A DNA stretch of 64,000 nt from Verrucomicrobiales bacterium (GCA_002698785.1 PAAG01000007.1:57074-121073), one strand, 5' to 3'; counted from the first letter of the stretch, positions 52,507 to 63,826 are shown. A program made the numbers and translations. The notes: generated from the sequence alone by a model not told the origin.

Positions 52507-54293
52507 TAGCGACTCAAATCCAGGATCGGTTCGTTCTTGGGCTGTGCCGGGTTGTTGTCACGATACTCGTCGAAGACATTCCCGTCCGAAGTCATCGCTT
52601 CGTAATTCTTAGTTCCGTCTGGATAGGCTGTTACTTGAACTACGTGATTTACGGCTCGCCATTCAGCGAGGTAACGACGAGCGCCGACCCGACTCAGCAT
52701 TCTATCCGTGATAGGGCGAGTGTGGGCTCCCCAAGCACCGTCCCCGATGTGAAGAATACCGTTCTCGTCGTCCCGCACTCCATCCGTGATTTTGTAAGTG
52801 CGCTTGTAGGTGTGGTGATCGTTCTCGAAAACGCAATCGACTCCGAACTCTTCGAAGAGGGGAGTCCAGTTTCTCTGGATCGCTCGACTGTTCCATTTTA
52901 CTCCGGTTCCCCATGCCGGGCGGTGGTAGATGGTGAATAGATGAGGGAGGTCCTGACGAGCAGCGAGTTGCGTTCTGAGCCAGAGATTTTGAGAGCGGAC
53001 GCGTTGGGAGTGATTCGAATCAAGGGCAACGATGCTCATGTATTTTCCGAAATCGAGTGAGAAGTTTGACTCGCCGTTGGGTAGATCGAAGAGCGTGTAA
53101 TAGAAGGGCGCATCCTTTTTTCGGACGCGGAGGCCCTTAAGCTCGTGGTTTCCGATTCCGGCTACGATTGGGATGTCGCGCCCATCTGGTGAAACAACGA
53201 AATCAGTCCAGTTGTCGATCCAGTCGAACCATCGGTAGGCGGCGCGACCATTGCCGTATGCCAGGTCTCCGCCTATCAACACGAAAAGGGGATCCAGTTT
53301 CCCTGCGAGTCGATAAATGGGAATTCCTGGTGCCGTATCCATGTCTCCACCGACGAGGAACTGAATTGGCTTCGTCTGTTTGGCCGGCGCGGTGCGGAAC
53401 CATCCTGTGTTCACTGGCCAGCCGTTTACTGCGAGTGAGTATTCGTAGCTGCGGTTTGGCGTGAGGTTTTCTGCCCTTCCGAGGAAGACACGGTCGTCGG
53501 TTTCGCCGAATGGCCTGTCGGTGATCTCAACCGCGCGATACACGGTCCCGGATCCGCGTGGGCGGATTCCGAGGGTCCAGTTTGATTCTTCGGCTTTTGG
53601 CAATTCTTCTGCAGGATCGAGGGAAGGGTAGGAAAGCATCCATCGACTTGGGGCTTCATCTCCTGCCATGTAGCGCCAGGTTGCTCCTTCGGGTATGATA
53701 GCTCGCTCACCTTGGTAGAGGGAAGGGTGCAGGGTGAAATCACTGGACCGCATCCTGACATTGTGACCTTCGATGGAGATCGTATTGAGGCCCGGCTTAA
53801 GAAAATGAGAAGTGCTATCAATCGTGAATTCTTCTGGCGTTCCTGCTTCGTGCCCGCCTTTGATTTTCGCGGAAATGTAGGCCCACTTGATGTTTGATGA
53901 GCGGGCGACCTGGTGCCCGTTGATGTATGCAATAAAGGCGTCGTCGTAATCTACCTTCAACGTCAGTGGAGCCTTCTTGCTGCGAGTGGGAATGGTGAAT
54001 TGCTTTGCGATGAAGATCCTCGGAAAGGATCCTCTCATTCCTTCAACGACCGTAGCGTCGTCTCCATCGCCGTAGCCGAATCCTGCGGGACCGTCCTGCC
54101 ACTGCCCGGCAGTCTGCGGATCGGGTGCGAGCCTTTCGACCCAAGAGAAGGTTACTTTGGTAGACGGATCATCAAACCACTGAAGGAAAGGCCCATGGAA
54201 CTTCAACTCGCGCCCGAATGAAAATGGGGAAGTGAAAAGGAGCGATGCACAGAGCACCAGATTCAGGAGATGATTCCGTCGAGTCAAAAGCAT
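52506..54293 (-). CDS. Exported purple-acid-phosphatase-like metallophosphoesterase
   Basis: A 595-residue exported enzyme. The signal peptide ends SPFSFG. A jelly-roll insertion (about 90-200, IPTRSKKAPLTLKVDYDDAFIAYINGHQV) is followed by an Fn3-like purple acid phosphatase N-domain (to about 305) and a calcineurin-like catalytic domain. Its metal-site motifs are VGGDMD, IGGDLAYGNG, GIGNHELKG, YHRPAW and ENDHHTYKRT. It should hydrolyse phosphate esters in the periplasm or outside. It heads the three-gene operon with the PepSY-DUF4956 fusion and the kinase-like protein, which suggests a phosphate- or polyphosphate-related surface function. Confidence 0.88.
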   Translation of the reverse strand: MLLTRRNHLLNLVLCASLLFTSPFSFGRELKFHGPFLQWFDDPSTKVTFSWVERLAPDPQTAGQWQDGPAGFGYGDGDDATVVEGMRGSFPRIFIAKQFTIPTRSKKAPLTLKVDYDDAFIAYINGHQVARSSNIKWAYISAKIKGGHEAGTPEEFTIDSTSHFLKPGLNTISIEGHNVRMRSSDFTLHPSLYQGERAIIPEGATWRYMAGDEAPSRWMLSYPSLDPAEELPKAEESNWTLGIRPRGSGTVYRAVEITDRPFGETDDRVFLGRAENLTPNRSYEYSLAVNGWPVNTGWFRTAPAKQTKPIQFLVGGDMDTAPGIPIYRLAGKLDPLFVLIGGDLAYGNGRAAYRWFDWIDNWTDFVVSPDGRDIPIVAGIGNHELKGLRVRKKDAPFYYTLFDLPNGESNFSLDFGKYMSIVALDSNHSQRVRSQNLWLRTQLAARQDLPHLFTIYHRPAWGTGVKWNSRAIQRNWTPLFEEFGVDCVFENDHHTYKRTYKITDGVRDDENGILHIGDGAWGAHTRPITDRMLSRVGARRYLAEWRAVNHVVQVTAYPDGTKNYEAMTSDGNVFDEYRDNNPAQPKNEPILDLSR

Positions 54294-54675
54294 GCGGTTG
54301 CGTGAGTAATTGAGGTTCCGTTACTTAGGGGACCTCTAAATCGCATGTTATGTGCCCGAAATTCAGATCATGAAATTTGGATCAGAAATTTATGTTTCGG
54401 TTTTGTAACTTATTGACGGTGAATTGCGTAACAGCTTCGTCACGAATATGAGTGAGCTGATGAAGTTGGCATTCGCGAGAAGGCGCTGGCTTGCTGAATG
54501 CATGAATCTTGAAATTGTCGTGCATTTCGCAATTGAATGATCGTGCACGACGAAACAGTGGATACGTGGTCGGGAATTGGTTCCGAAAACGAAAACGACC
54601 CACCTCAGGAGGTGAGCCGTTCTGCGAGCTTTCAAACACGTCCGCGTTCGAAAGTATGTGTCGAAGGACTAAAGA
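54294..54675. other. Intergenic region without a convincing gene
   Basis: About 380 bp between katG and the metallophosphatase gene. It holds the katG terminator (54591-54616) and presumably the promoter for the phosphatase operon in the AT-rich part near 54300-54420. Open frames of about 80 codons on the minus strand (54382-54639) lack a ribosome site and read as random protein. Confidence 0.6.
54591..54616 (-). terminator. Probable terminator of katG
   Basis: On the minus strand CTCACCT-CCTG-AGGTGGG forms a 7-bp stem with one wobble (54616-54599), followed by TCGTTTTCGTTTTCGG. It lies 60 bp after the katG stop. The U tract is interrupted, so efficiency is uncertain. Confidence 0.6.
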
Positions 54676-57063
<2,388 letters not shown>

Positions 57064-57504
57064 TTAGTTAGGGATTGAAGGTTTGTTCTTTCGTTTGGGG
57101 AGACAATTGGGGCAGGTGCCCCAGTAGATCACTTCCGCTTCTTCGATCTCGTAGCCGGAGTCGTCCGCTGCGGTGAGGCAGGGGCGGTATCCAACAGCGC
57201 AATCCACATCGACCGTCTTACCACAGGTGCGGCAAATGAGGTGATGGTGATTGTCGCCAACGCGATCTTCATAAAGGGCCGGTGATCCAGCCGGCTGGAT
57301 GCGGCGGATGATTCCTTTCTCCGAAAGCATTCCGAGTGCATCGTAGACTGCCTGCTTCGAGATCGCTCCGATATCAGAGCGAACTGCCTCTGCAAGCTTC
57401 TCTGCGGTGGTGTGGGGATGCTTTGCAACTGCGCGAATCACTGCCAATCGCTGTGCTGTGACTGCGATTCCGCGAGCGCGAAGGAGTTCGGTAGGATCTG
57501 ACAT
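57064..57504 (-). CDS. Fur family regulator (PerR/FurA-like)
   Basis: A 146-residue Fur-family repressor. The winged helix (about 1-80) contains [21 protein letters not shown], then comes the metal-sensing region [21 protein letters not shown], with a second CxxC (TCPNC) for structural zinc. It is coupled to katG as in the mycobacterial furA-katG arrangement, so it most likely senses peroxide and represses the operon. The ATG at 57504 ([12 protein letters not shown]) is favoured over 57513 because the latter falls inside the predicted -10 box. Peroxide rather than iron sensing is an inference from context. Confidence 0.93.
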   Translation of the reverse strand: MSDPTELLRARGIAVTAQRLAVIRAVAKHPHTTAEKLAEAVRSDIGAISKQAVYDALGMLSEKGIIRRIQPAGSPALYEDRVGDNHHHLICRTCGKTVDVDCAVGYRPCLTAADDSGYEIEEAEVIYWGTCPNCLPKRKNKPSIPN

Positions 57505-57511
57505 TTCGACC

Positions 57512-57541
57512 ATTATTGGGTCAAGTTCTGGACTTAGTCAA
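57512..57541 (-). promoter_or_regulatory. Promoter and operator of the fur-katG operon
   Basis: On the minus strand TTGACT (57541-57536), 18 bp, AATAAT (57517-57512). The spacer holds a 13-bp near-palindrome, AAGTCCAGAACTT (57535-57523; one mismatched pair around a central A), laid out like a 6-1-6 Fur-family box. CTTGAC also occurs twice, 17 bp apart. Transcription would start close to the ATG at 57504, so the mRNA may be leaderless. Confidence 0.6.
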
Positions 57542-57812
57542 GATTTTGTTCTTTTCTAAAATAGCGCGATTGTGCGCTGTTTCGGGGGCTAGGTAAGGTT
57601 ACGGCTGTGAACCGGGTCTGGTGCTTGCTGTCGTGCAGTAGTGAATTACTCTTTGGTTTCAGGCAGATGAGATCCGTTGTTTTTCTATCGCTTCGTTTTT
57701 TTGTAATGATCTTCGTGATTGTCCTTTGCTTCGCAGCGTGCGAGATCGTAGAAGCGGTTCCTGCCGGTGCGGTTGGGTAGGAGAGTTGGAGTGGTTAAAT
57801 CGGACCTCCGTG
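57542..57812. other. Intergenic region, no gene seen
   Basis: About 270 bp upstream of the divergent fur-katG promoter and the six-TM protein. The reading frame of the latter extends back to 57726, but the added residues (Arg- and Cys-rich) do not look like protein. No clear promoter for the plus strand. Confidence 0.5.
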
Positions 57813-58415
57813 ATGCCTGAAGATGTGCGTGGAAGTGGGTGTGCGAAAATTGTATTCGGGCGTGCCCTGCAGGTGGCTTCGTATGCGGGAGTCTGCGGGT
57901 ATTTGATCTGGCTGGCGGTCCAGGGATGGGATGACGACTCGGCAACGGAGTCGATGTATCAGATCATCTTCCTGGATTTCTTCGGGCACTTTCTGTTGTT
58001 TCTGATCATCCCGGTGGAAAGCCAGTCTGTCCGGTGGGAGTGGCCACCTTTTTGGGGGCTTGTCGGGCGAGTGGCGGGTTATGGGGTGGCCATCGCGATC
58101 TTCACGTTATTCTTTCAGCATCTCGCTGGCTGGCCGCTCACGTTGATTTGGATCTGGAGTTTTGTTGTTTCTCTCACTGATGTGGATTCGCTGAAGTCGG
58201 GAGCGATCTTTCGCGTGATATGGGTGTTGGTGAGTGGCTTTCTTGCCGCACTCGTCACGTTGATGCTGACTGGGCAAGAGGATTTGGAAATCGCGGAGCA
58301 CAAACCCACTTTGCTCGGAATGGGCATTTTGTATTTCGGGGGTTTGGCGGTGTATGAGGTGATTCGAGGATTTGCAATCGCTGAGAAGGAAGAGCAGGCG
58401 AACTCGATTGAGTAA
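57813..58415 (+). CDS. Six-TM membrane protein of unknown function
   Basis: A 200-residue protein with about six hydrophobic segments (near 15-37, 50-68, 80-103, 105-122, 132-154 and 168-186) and a charged tail (IAEKEEQANSIE). I do not recognise the family. The ATG at 57813 (MPEDVRGSG) is chosen because it directly precedes the first helix; no strong ribosome site is visible for it or for the alternatives. It is followed after 63 bp by an M48 protease gene on the same strand. Confidence 0.65.
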   Translation: MPEDVRGSGCAKIVFGRALQVASYAGVCGYLIWLAVQGWDDDSATESMYQIIFLDFFGHFLLFLIIPVESQSVRWEWPPFWGLVGRVAGYGVAIAIFTLFFQHLAGWPLTLIWIWSFVVSLTDVDSLKSGAIFRVIWVLVSGFLAALVTLMLTGQEDLEIAEHKPTLLGMGILYFGGLAVYEVIRGFAIAEKEEQANSIE

Positions 58416-58478
58416 AGCGATGTCCTTGCGGTGAAGGGGGCAACTGTGGCAGAGTAAGGGAAGTGAAATCCGGTAGGT

Positions 58479-59201
58479 ATGAGCAGTTTCTTTGAGAATC
58501 TTGGTAGAAAGTTAGGGCGATCTGCTGTGCCTACCTATCGAAAAGCCAAGTGGGTGTGGGATGGTTTGACAGGCACCGAGGAAGAGGCTCTACAGGCGGA
58601 GAAAGAGATGGGCTCGAATATGGCTGCGGAGTTGAGGCTGGCCATGGACATGGTGGATGAGCCAGAGCTGCTCGCATGGATACGACGGATCGCTCGCCGA
58701 CTTCAGAACGCGACGGGCCAGGAGGGGCGGGCTTATCATTGTGAATTGATGCGGTCAGAACATCCCAGCGTGATCGCCTTACCGGGAGGGTATCTCTTTC
58801 TCAGTCGGTCGATGATTGATTTCTGCCATGGGAAGACGGACGAGATTGCTTTTGTGATGGCTCACGAAATGGCGCACGTGGCTCGTCGACACACCTGGGA
58901 TCGTATGGTGCAGCAGTCGGCGTTGAAGGCTGCTTCGTTCGCGACGATGCGGGCGGGGTTCCTTGCCGGATGGTTGCGACAACAGGGGCTGCCAATGCTC
59001 CGGAGCGCGCACTCGAAGACGTTTGAGTTTGAGGCAGACGGGGATGCGTTAGAACTGATGCGCAAGGCGGAGTTCGATCCAGAAGGAGCGTTTTCTTTTC
59101 TGAAAAGGATCGATACGCTGGATGGCGATCCCGAGGAAGTGGGGGAGTATTTTGCCTCGCATCCTCCATCACAGGAGAGGATTCAAGTGTTGAAAGGGTA
59201 G
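58479..59201 (+). CDS. M48 family metallopeptidase
   Basis: A 240-residue zinc protease with the catalytic motif VMAHEMAHVARRH and the downstream zinc ligand Glu in FEFEADGDALELM, both typical of the M48 (Ste24/HtpX/BepA) group. IALPGGYLFLSRSMIDFC before the active site is also conserved. It has no signal peptide or membrane helix, so it resembles the short soluble M48C-type proteins; ASHPPSQERIQVL near the end matches them. It may process or remove damaged envelope proteins if exported by another route. It follows the six-TM protein gene on the same strand. Confidence 0.9.
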   Translation: MSSFFENLGRKLGRSAVPTYRKAKWVWDGLTGTEEEALQAEKEMGSNMAAELRLAMDMVDEPELLAWIRRIARRLQNATGQEGRAYHCELMRSEHPSVIALPGGYLFLSRSMIDFCHGKTDEIAFVMAHEMAHVARRHTWDRMVQQSALKAASFATMRAGFLAGWLRQQGLPMLRSAHSKTFEFEADGDALELMRKAEFDPEGAFSFLKRIDTLDGDPEEVGEYFASHPPSQERIQVLKG

Positions 59202-59272
59202 TTTGTTCAGGGCGTTGAACTTCTCATTGGGTGCATCCGGGGTGGCGGGGGACATTCGTAACCCTCGCTACC

Positions 59273-59641
59273 ATGAAAAAAACAGCCAGCACAATACTCA
59301 CTATCCTCGCACTCGGAATTTCCGGCATCGGATTCGCAGATGAGGAGACGAAAGAACTCGAAAAGACAGACCTTGTTCCCTCAGGAACCTACAAGGTAAC
59401 GGCAGAAATTGTCGATGCTGAGGAAGAAGAACTCTACGTGAAAACTCAAGATGGTAAGACCCTGGAGCTTTACCTGAAGGAAAGTACCAAGCTCATGAAG
59501 GGCAAAGAGAAAGTGGAGTTCTCGGCTCTTGAAAAGGGTCAAAAGCTCAAGGTGAAGGTCGAAAACACCGGCTCATCCCTGACTCCGAAAATGGTGAAGA
59601 TCATGGAGAAAAAAGGGAAGAAAGAAAAAGCTGAGTCCTAA
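59273..59641 (+). CDS. Small exported protein of unknown function
   Basis: A 122-residue protein with a signal peptide (MKKTASTILTILALGISGIGFA) and a compact basic beta domain (GTYKVTAEIVDAEEEELYVKTQDGKTLELYLK), with a Lys-rich end (KKGKKEKAES). The fold looks like an OB or SH3-like barrel, but I do not recognise it. The ATG at 59273 starts the signal peptide; the frame extends to 59231 without support. A perfect terminator follows at 59685, so it is transcribed on its own or at the end of a unit. Confidence 0.75.
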   Translation: MKKTASTILTILALGISGIGFADEETKELEKTDLVPSGTYKVTAEIVDAEEEELYVKTQDGKTLELYLKESTKLMKGKEKVEFSALEKGQKLKVKVENTGSSLTPKMVKIMEKKGKKEKAES

Positions 59642-59684
59642 TCCCGGCTTCCAACTCTAGCCTGTCGATTTAGATAGACTTATG

Positions 59685-59716
59685 CGGCCATGGCTTATGC
59701 CATGGCCGTTTTTTTT
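59685..59716 (+). terminator. Strong Rho-independent terminator
   Basis: CGGCCATGGC (59685-59694), loop TTAT, GCCATGGCCG (59699-59708): a perfect 10-bp stem followed by eight T. It ends the small exported protein gene; on the minus strand no T run follows. Confidence 0.95.
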
Positions 59717-59750
59717 GATTCTTGGAGCGGGGACTGTGCGTTTCTCTTTT

Positions 59751-61733
59751 CTATCTCTTGATGATTTGAAGCTGAGCCACATCCCTCTTTGCTGGGTTCC
59801 CCACTGAGGTGAGTTGAAGCTTTACCTTCTTTTTGAGCCGGGAAGTGTTACGATCCGGTTTGACGAGAATCTTGAATCGGATGGCTTGTCCGTTGGAAAC
59901 GTTGCTGGCGACGATCCGGTTTCTCTTCAGGGCTGCTGTGACGTTCTTTCTTCCCTGGTCGAGACGAAAGACCTTCATTCCCAATTCGCGTCTCACCCCA
60001 TGAGCTTTCATTTTGAAGTGGTCGGCGTCTCCATCGTTCTGAGAGGAGAGAAAGGCTTTTCCTTTTCTGCCGCGGAGACGGAGGGTTAGTTTCTGACCGC
60101 CGCCTTTGCTATTGTAGATATTGTTTCCACGATGGGTGTTGGGGTTGCCTTTCTTTCCTATCCGCTGGTCGGGTTGACGAAAGGCTTCGACAGCTCCGAT
60201 GTCTGGGCGGCCGTCGTTGCGTGAGAGATCGCGAACGTCGGTGCCGGGAGTCCCGGCAAACGTAACCGCACGGTTGATTGCGGGAGAGCCTGGGAGGGGA
60301 GCAAGATAGTCAAATGCGTCTACAGAAACGCTGGTGTTGAGGAGTGGGTTGCCGCCGATGATCACTTCTCCATTCTGCTGCACGCCACCGCTTACGTCGT
60401 TTTCCTGAAGGTTTCCTTCGAAGATGGTTCCATTTCTCGCAACAATCGTATCGCGAAGACCGATGACTCCGGAGTCACCTATAATTCCGCCCCCGTCTGG
60501 GCCAACGTTCCCAAATACAGTGGCGTGTATGTGAGAGACCGATCCGGCGGAATCGAGGAAGACGCCGATGCCTTCGTTTTCTGCGACGATTGTGTTCTGG
60601 ATGAGATGGGCACCGTTGGAGAGAATGAAGATACCAGCTGTCTCTCCGGGATTGGCAAAGGCTGACGAGTTGCGACGCTCTCCACCGCTGCCGGGGAGGT
60701 TCCGCACGATGCGACTGCGGCGTGATTCGAAAATGCCCGAGTGAACGTAAACGGCTCCGCCTTCTCCACCAATCCCGCCGGCGACGCCTGAGTCGGTGAA
60801 GCTACCGTCACCAGCTTCATTTCCATCGAAGGTGCTTTCAAGGAGATCACAGTCGCCGCCGCGAAAGTAAAGCCCACCTCCATGGCCGCCTTCGCCACCG
60901 CGACCGGAGTCGGCGCTGCCTCCGAGTCCTGCGCGGTTTTCGATGACGCGGGTGCCGGAAATTAGGGCATCGCCATCAACGTATATACCACCGCCGTGGG
61001 CACCACGTGCGCCGTTTACGCCGCTGGCTCCAGAAGCGCTGGGGGAACAAAAATTGTCGAAGACCAGCGAGTCAACAATGCTGAGTTCGCCTTCTACGTA
61101 GATGCCTCCGCCATTGCCTGCGCTGCCGGGAGCGGACACACCCTGTGGGCCACCGAAACCAGTGCGGTTACCCTGAATCGTGGAGCCGTCGATGTGAAGA
61201 GTGCCGTAGCAAGCGATCCCGCCGCCGTGTCCGCCGATAAAATCCAGACCTCCTGCACGAGCGATGTTGGATAAAACGGTGCAATTTTCGATTCGTACAG
61301 TGGCGCCGGCGTCAGCGAGGATGCCGCCTCCGTCCTGGGAATCGGTGTCAGCCTGAATTGCTGAGGGCTGGCCGCCGGTGAGAATGAGGTTGCGGAGGGT
61401 CACGTCTCCGTTTTCCTGGCTGAAAAGTCGAGTCTGGTTGTTACCTGTGATGGTCACTGGCTCGGCGAGGGCTGTGGCGTCGATTATGACAATGCCGCCT
61501 CCGTTCAAGCTCATCAATAGCTGATCTGTGAGGACAATGGTCTGCCCTGACATGTTTGTTGCGAAGGTGATAGTATTCGTGTCGTCCGGATTGATTGCGA
61601 GGACTGCCTCGCGGAGGGTGCCGGCGCCATCGTTTGCTGTGCTGTCGACGATGGAGTCTACCGCATTGGCTAGCCCGAAGGGTAGCAATGCAATAGAGAC
61701 TAATGCTGCGCGGAATGATGTGGAACGGTTCAT
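59751..61733 (-). CDS. Exported beta-helix protein with basic C-terminal domain
   Basis: A 660-residue exported protein. The signal peptide ends GLANA. A right-handed parallel beta-helix follows (about 25-510), seen from repeated GGGI-V-G-L-I-S and N-A motifs (GGGILADAGATVRIENCTVLSN, GGGIYVEGELSIVDSLVFDN), with the choice-of-anchor Q style ending SPAINRAVTFAGTPGTDVRDL..RPDIGAVEAF. The last about 130 residues (from RQPDQRIG) are a basic domain shared with the FG-GAP protein at 29825. A surface, adhesion or polysaccharide-binding role is likely; pectinolytic residues are not evident. Confidence 0.88.
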   Translation of the reverse strand: MNRSTSFRAALVSIALLPFGLANAVDSIVDSTANDGAGTLREAVLAINPDDTNTITFATNMSGQTIVLTDQLLMSLNGGGIVIIDATALAEPVTITGNNQTRLFSQENGDVTLRNLILTGGQPSAIQADTDSQDGGGILADAGATVRIENCTVLSNIARAGGLDFIGGHGGGIACYGTLHIDGSTIQGNRTGFGGPQGVSAPGSAGNGGGIYVEGELSIVDSLVFDNFCSPSASGASGVNGARGAHGGGIYVDGDALISGTRVIENRAGLGGSADSGRGGEGGHGGGLYFRGGDCDLLESTFDGNEAGDGSFTDSGVAGGIGGEGGAVYVHSGIFESRRSRIVRNLPGSGGERRNSSAFANPGETAGIFILSNGAHLIQNTIVAENEGIGVFLDSAGSVSHIHATVFGNVGPDGGGIIGDSGVIGLRDTIVARNGTIFEGNLQENDVSGGVQQNGEVIIGGNPLLNTSVSVDAFDYLAPLPGSPAINRAVTFAGTPGTDVRDLSRNDGRPDIGAVEAFRQPDQRIGKKGNPNTHRGNNIYNSKGGGQKLTLRLRGRKGKAFLSSQNDGDADHFKMKAHGVRRELGMKVFRLDQGRKNVTAALKRNRIVASNVSNGQAIRFKILVKPDRNTSRLKKKVKLQLTSVGNPAKRDVAQLQIIKR

Positions 61734-62020
61734 CTGACTAGAGAGACGGATAAGTTACTATCCTATGTGGAAAAATATTGTCGTGTAGTCATTCGGTTCT
61801 CGGCAGAGAAGGTAAATGGGTATCTCGTGCTGTTTTGTGCGTTTAAAGAAGGCGGTTGGGATTGCAAGTCTCTTAGCTTCATTACCTTGTCTTGTTCCTG
61901 GGGAGTTGTTTGATGTTGTGGTAGTGGAGGGCAAGCTGAATACATTGAGAGAGCCGTTTGCTTTCACGTAATGATTTGAGGTCTTTACAGGTTGTAGGGG
62001 GAGACTAAAGTGAAATCGTC
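61734..62020. other. Intergenic region between divergent genes, no gene seen
   Basis: About 290 bp, AT-rich, presumably with the promoters of the beta-helix and TIR-TPR genes. A strong Shine-Dalgarno-like stretch (GGGGGAG, about 61996-62002) sits 7 bp before a GTG at 62010 that is out of frame with the TIR protein. Confidence 0.55.
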
Positions 62021-63826
62021 TTGGCAAGGTCGGATTACACTGTCTTTCTCAACTATCGTAGGCTCGATGTATCAATTATCGGGACAGTCGACCGATTGTA
62101 CGATGAATTGTGCGAGTATTTCGGAGAGGAGCGAGTGTTTTTGGATCTGGACTCCATCCCTCCGGGAGAAGATTATCGGGAGGTTCTGGACGCGGCAATT
62201 GAGGGGACCGATGTCTTGTTGGTGCTCATGGGGCAGGACTGGCTGGAATTGCTTCAGGCGCGGGCATCTGATCCTGCCGATTTTGTTCGATATGAGATAG
62301 AGACTGCGATCAGAAAGGAAAAGCTGGTCATCCCGGTTCTTGTGGGGGACGTGGAGATGCCCTCGGAGAATGAGCTGCCTGAAAGTATCGCCAAGATGGC
62401 CTATTTCAATGCGCATCCGCTCGATCCTCGGAGGCATTTTGTGAAAGATGTGGAGCTCCTTGTCAGGAAGCTGGATAAACATTTTGATGTTTCCCCTCCG
62501 ACGAAAAAGAAATCGAAACATCCGTTCTTCGATTCTCAGAATTTTCGTCTCGCTGTTGTCCTTGTTTTTGTTTTGGCTGTGGTTGTCTCGGCCTATTTTT
62601 TCTGGCCGACTGATGCGGAACGAGCGGTGAAGGTCCTGACGGTTGCAACGCAGTTGGAGGAAAAGGGGGACTACGATGATGCCATTTTGAAATATGATGA
62701 AGCGCTCGAGTTGAATCCGAATCTTCTTCTCGCATATCATGGGAAAGCCAAGGCCTTGTATCGTGATAGGCGGACCGACGAAGCGGCGCGCGTTGTCGAG
62801 AAGGGGTTGAAGATTGGGTGGGATGAAAAGAATGAGAAAGAGGCTGTGACTCGGGCGCGGCTGCGTCTATTGCGGGGAACTATCAAAACCAGAGAGCGGC
62901 AGTATCAAGAAGCAGAACTGGATCTGCGACAAGGATTGGAGATTCTCCGCCCGTTTACAAGCCCCGATACGTTGTCCGTGAAGGCGAGTCTGGAGGGGAC
63001 TCTGGGTGGAACCTATCAGAGATGGGGAAAGGTCGAGGAAGCTCAGAAGTCATACCAGCAGGCAATCGACTTCGGTCTACAATCGGGGGATGACCGAGGT
63101 GTTGTTCAAGACCAGTATAACCTCGCGACTCTGCTCCGAACGGAGGGGGAATTTTCCAAGGCTGAGGAGACTCTGCGGTCAGCGCTGAAGACATCTGTTC
63201 GACTGGATTTCTGGGAGTCACAGGTGCACATCTGGTGGGGGCTGGCCCGTAATTCCGAAGAGGCTGGTCACTTCGAAGACGCTATCGAAGAATACAAGAG
63301 GGCGTTGGACATCTGTCGGAATCCGGATGCGGAACTGCCTAACAAGATGCGAACAATCGGTAAGGTTCAGGGGGACTTCGGGGCGTTTCTTGTCGATTTG
63401 GTAATCAGTAGCACGGAAGATATCCCTGATCGGACAACTCGAATCCACGAAGCGGAGATACAGTTGAAGGAGGCCTTGGCGCTGAGTGTAGGAGTGCAGC
63501 AAAAAGGAGACGGTATGCTAGCCCAGTTCGACCTGGACGGCGTCGGGGCACAGAGTGCTAATCTGGGCCGACTCTGGCTGAATGTGGGTCAGGAAATGGA
63601 TGCAGCTGCTCTCATTGTGGTGGCGCACGCCATTTTCCTGCATCTGGATCCGAAGCTCCTGACGGAGGGAGGGGACGAGGAGTTGATCGCGTCAGTGGAA
63701 GCGATTCAGAAAGTGGGGAATGCGCCTCTGTTCGGATCTTCCGAACATCTTCAGCTCTTGGAGCAGACCACGGGAATTCCCGCAAAGTACTGGGAGCAGG
63801 TATTTGTGGGAGTGCCCCCGCCTTGA
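62021..63826 (+). CDS. TIR-transmembrane-TPR protein
   Basis: A 601-residue protein. The TIR domain (about 4-150) has SDYTVFLNYRR, ERVFLDLDSIPPGEDY, VLLVLMGQDW and VRYEIETAI with Glu92 at the position of the NADase glutamate, then LVIPVLVG. One TM helix (176-195) follows a Lys-rich patch, and the rest is TPR-like (about 200-520, such as GDYDDAILKYDEALELNPN and GHFEDAIEEYKRALDI). TIR should face the cytoplasm and TPR the other side, or both may be cytoplasmic if the helix is a re-entrant anchor. The only in-frame start is TTG at 62021, because a stop lies at 62006. It may be an NAD-consuming immunity or signalling protein. Confidence 0.88.
   Translation: MARSDYTVFLNYRRLDVSIIGTVDRLYDELCEYFGEERVFLDLDSIPPGEDYREVLDAAIEGTDVLLVLMGQDWLELLQARASDPADFVRYEIETAIRKEKLVIPVLVGDVEMPSENELPESIAKMAYFNAHPLDPRRHFVKDVELLVRKLDKHFDVSPPTKKKSKHPFFDSQNFRLAVVLVFVLAVVVSAYFFWPTDAERAVKVLTVATQLEEKGDYDDAILKYDEALELNPNLLLAYHGKAKALYRDRRTDEAARVVEKGLKIGWDEKNEKEAVTRARLRLLRGTIKTRERQYQEAELDLRQGLEILRPFTSPDTLSVKASLEGTLGGTYQRWGKVEEAQKSYQQAIDFGLQSGDDRGVVQDQYNLATLLRTEGEFSKAEETLRSALKTSVRLDFWESQVHIWWGLARNSEEAGHFEDAIEEYKRALDICRNPDAELPNKMRTIGKVQGDFGAFLVDLVISSTEDIPDRTTRIHEAEIQLKEALALSVGVQQKGDGMLAQFDLDGVGAQSANLGRLWLNVGQEMDAAALIVVAHAIFLHLDPKLLTEGGDEELIASVEAIQKVGNAPLFGSSEHLQLLEQTTGIPAKYWEQVFVGVPPP

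Noticed and set aside
54382..54639. Small genes between katG and the phosphatase
   Set aside because: Frames of 81-85 codons have no ribosome site or family resemblance and contain the likely katG terminator.
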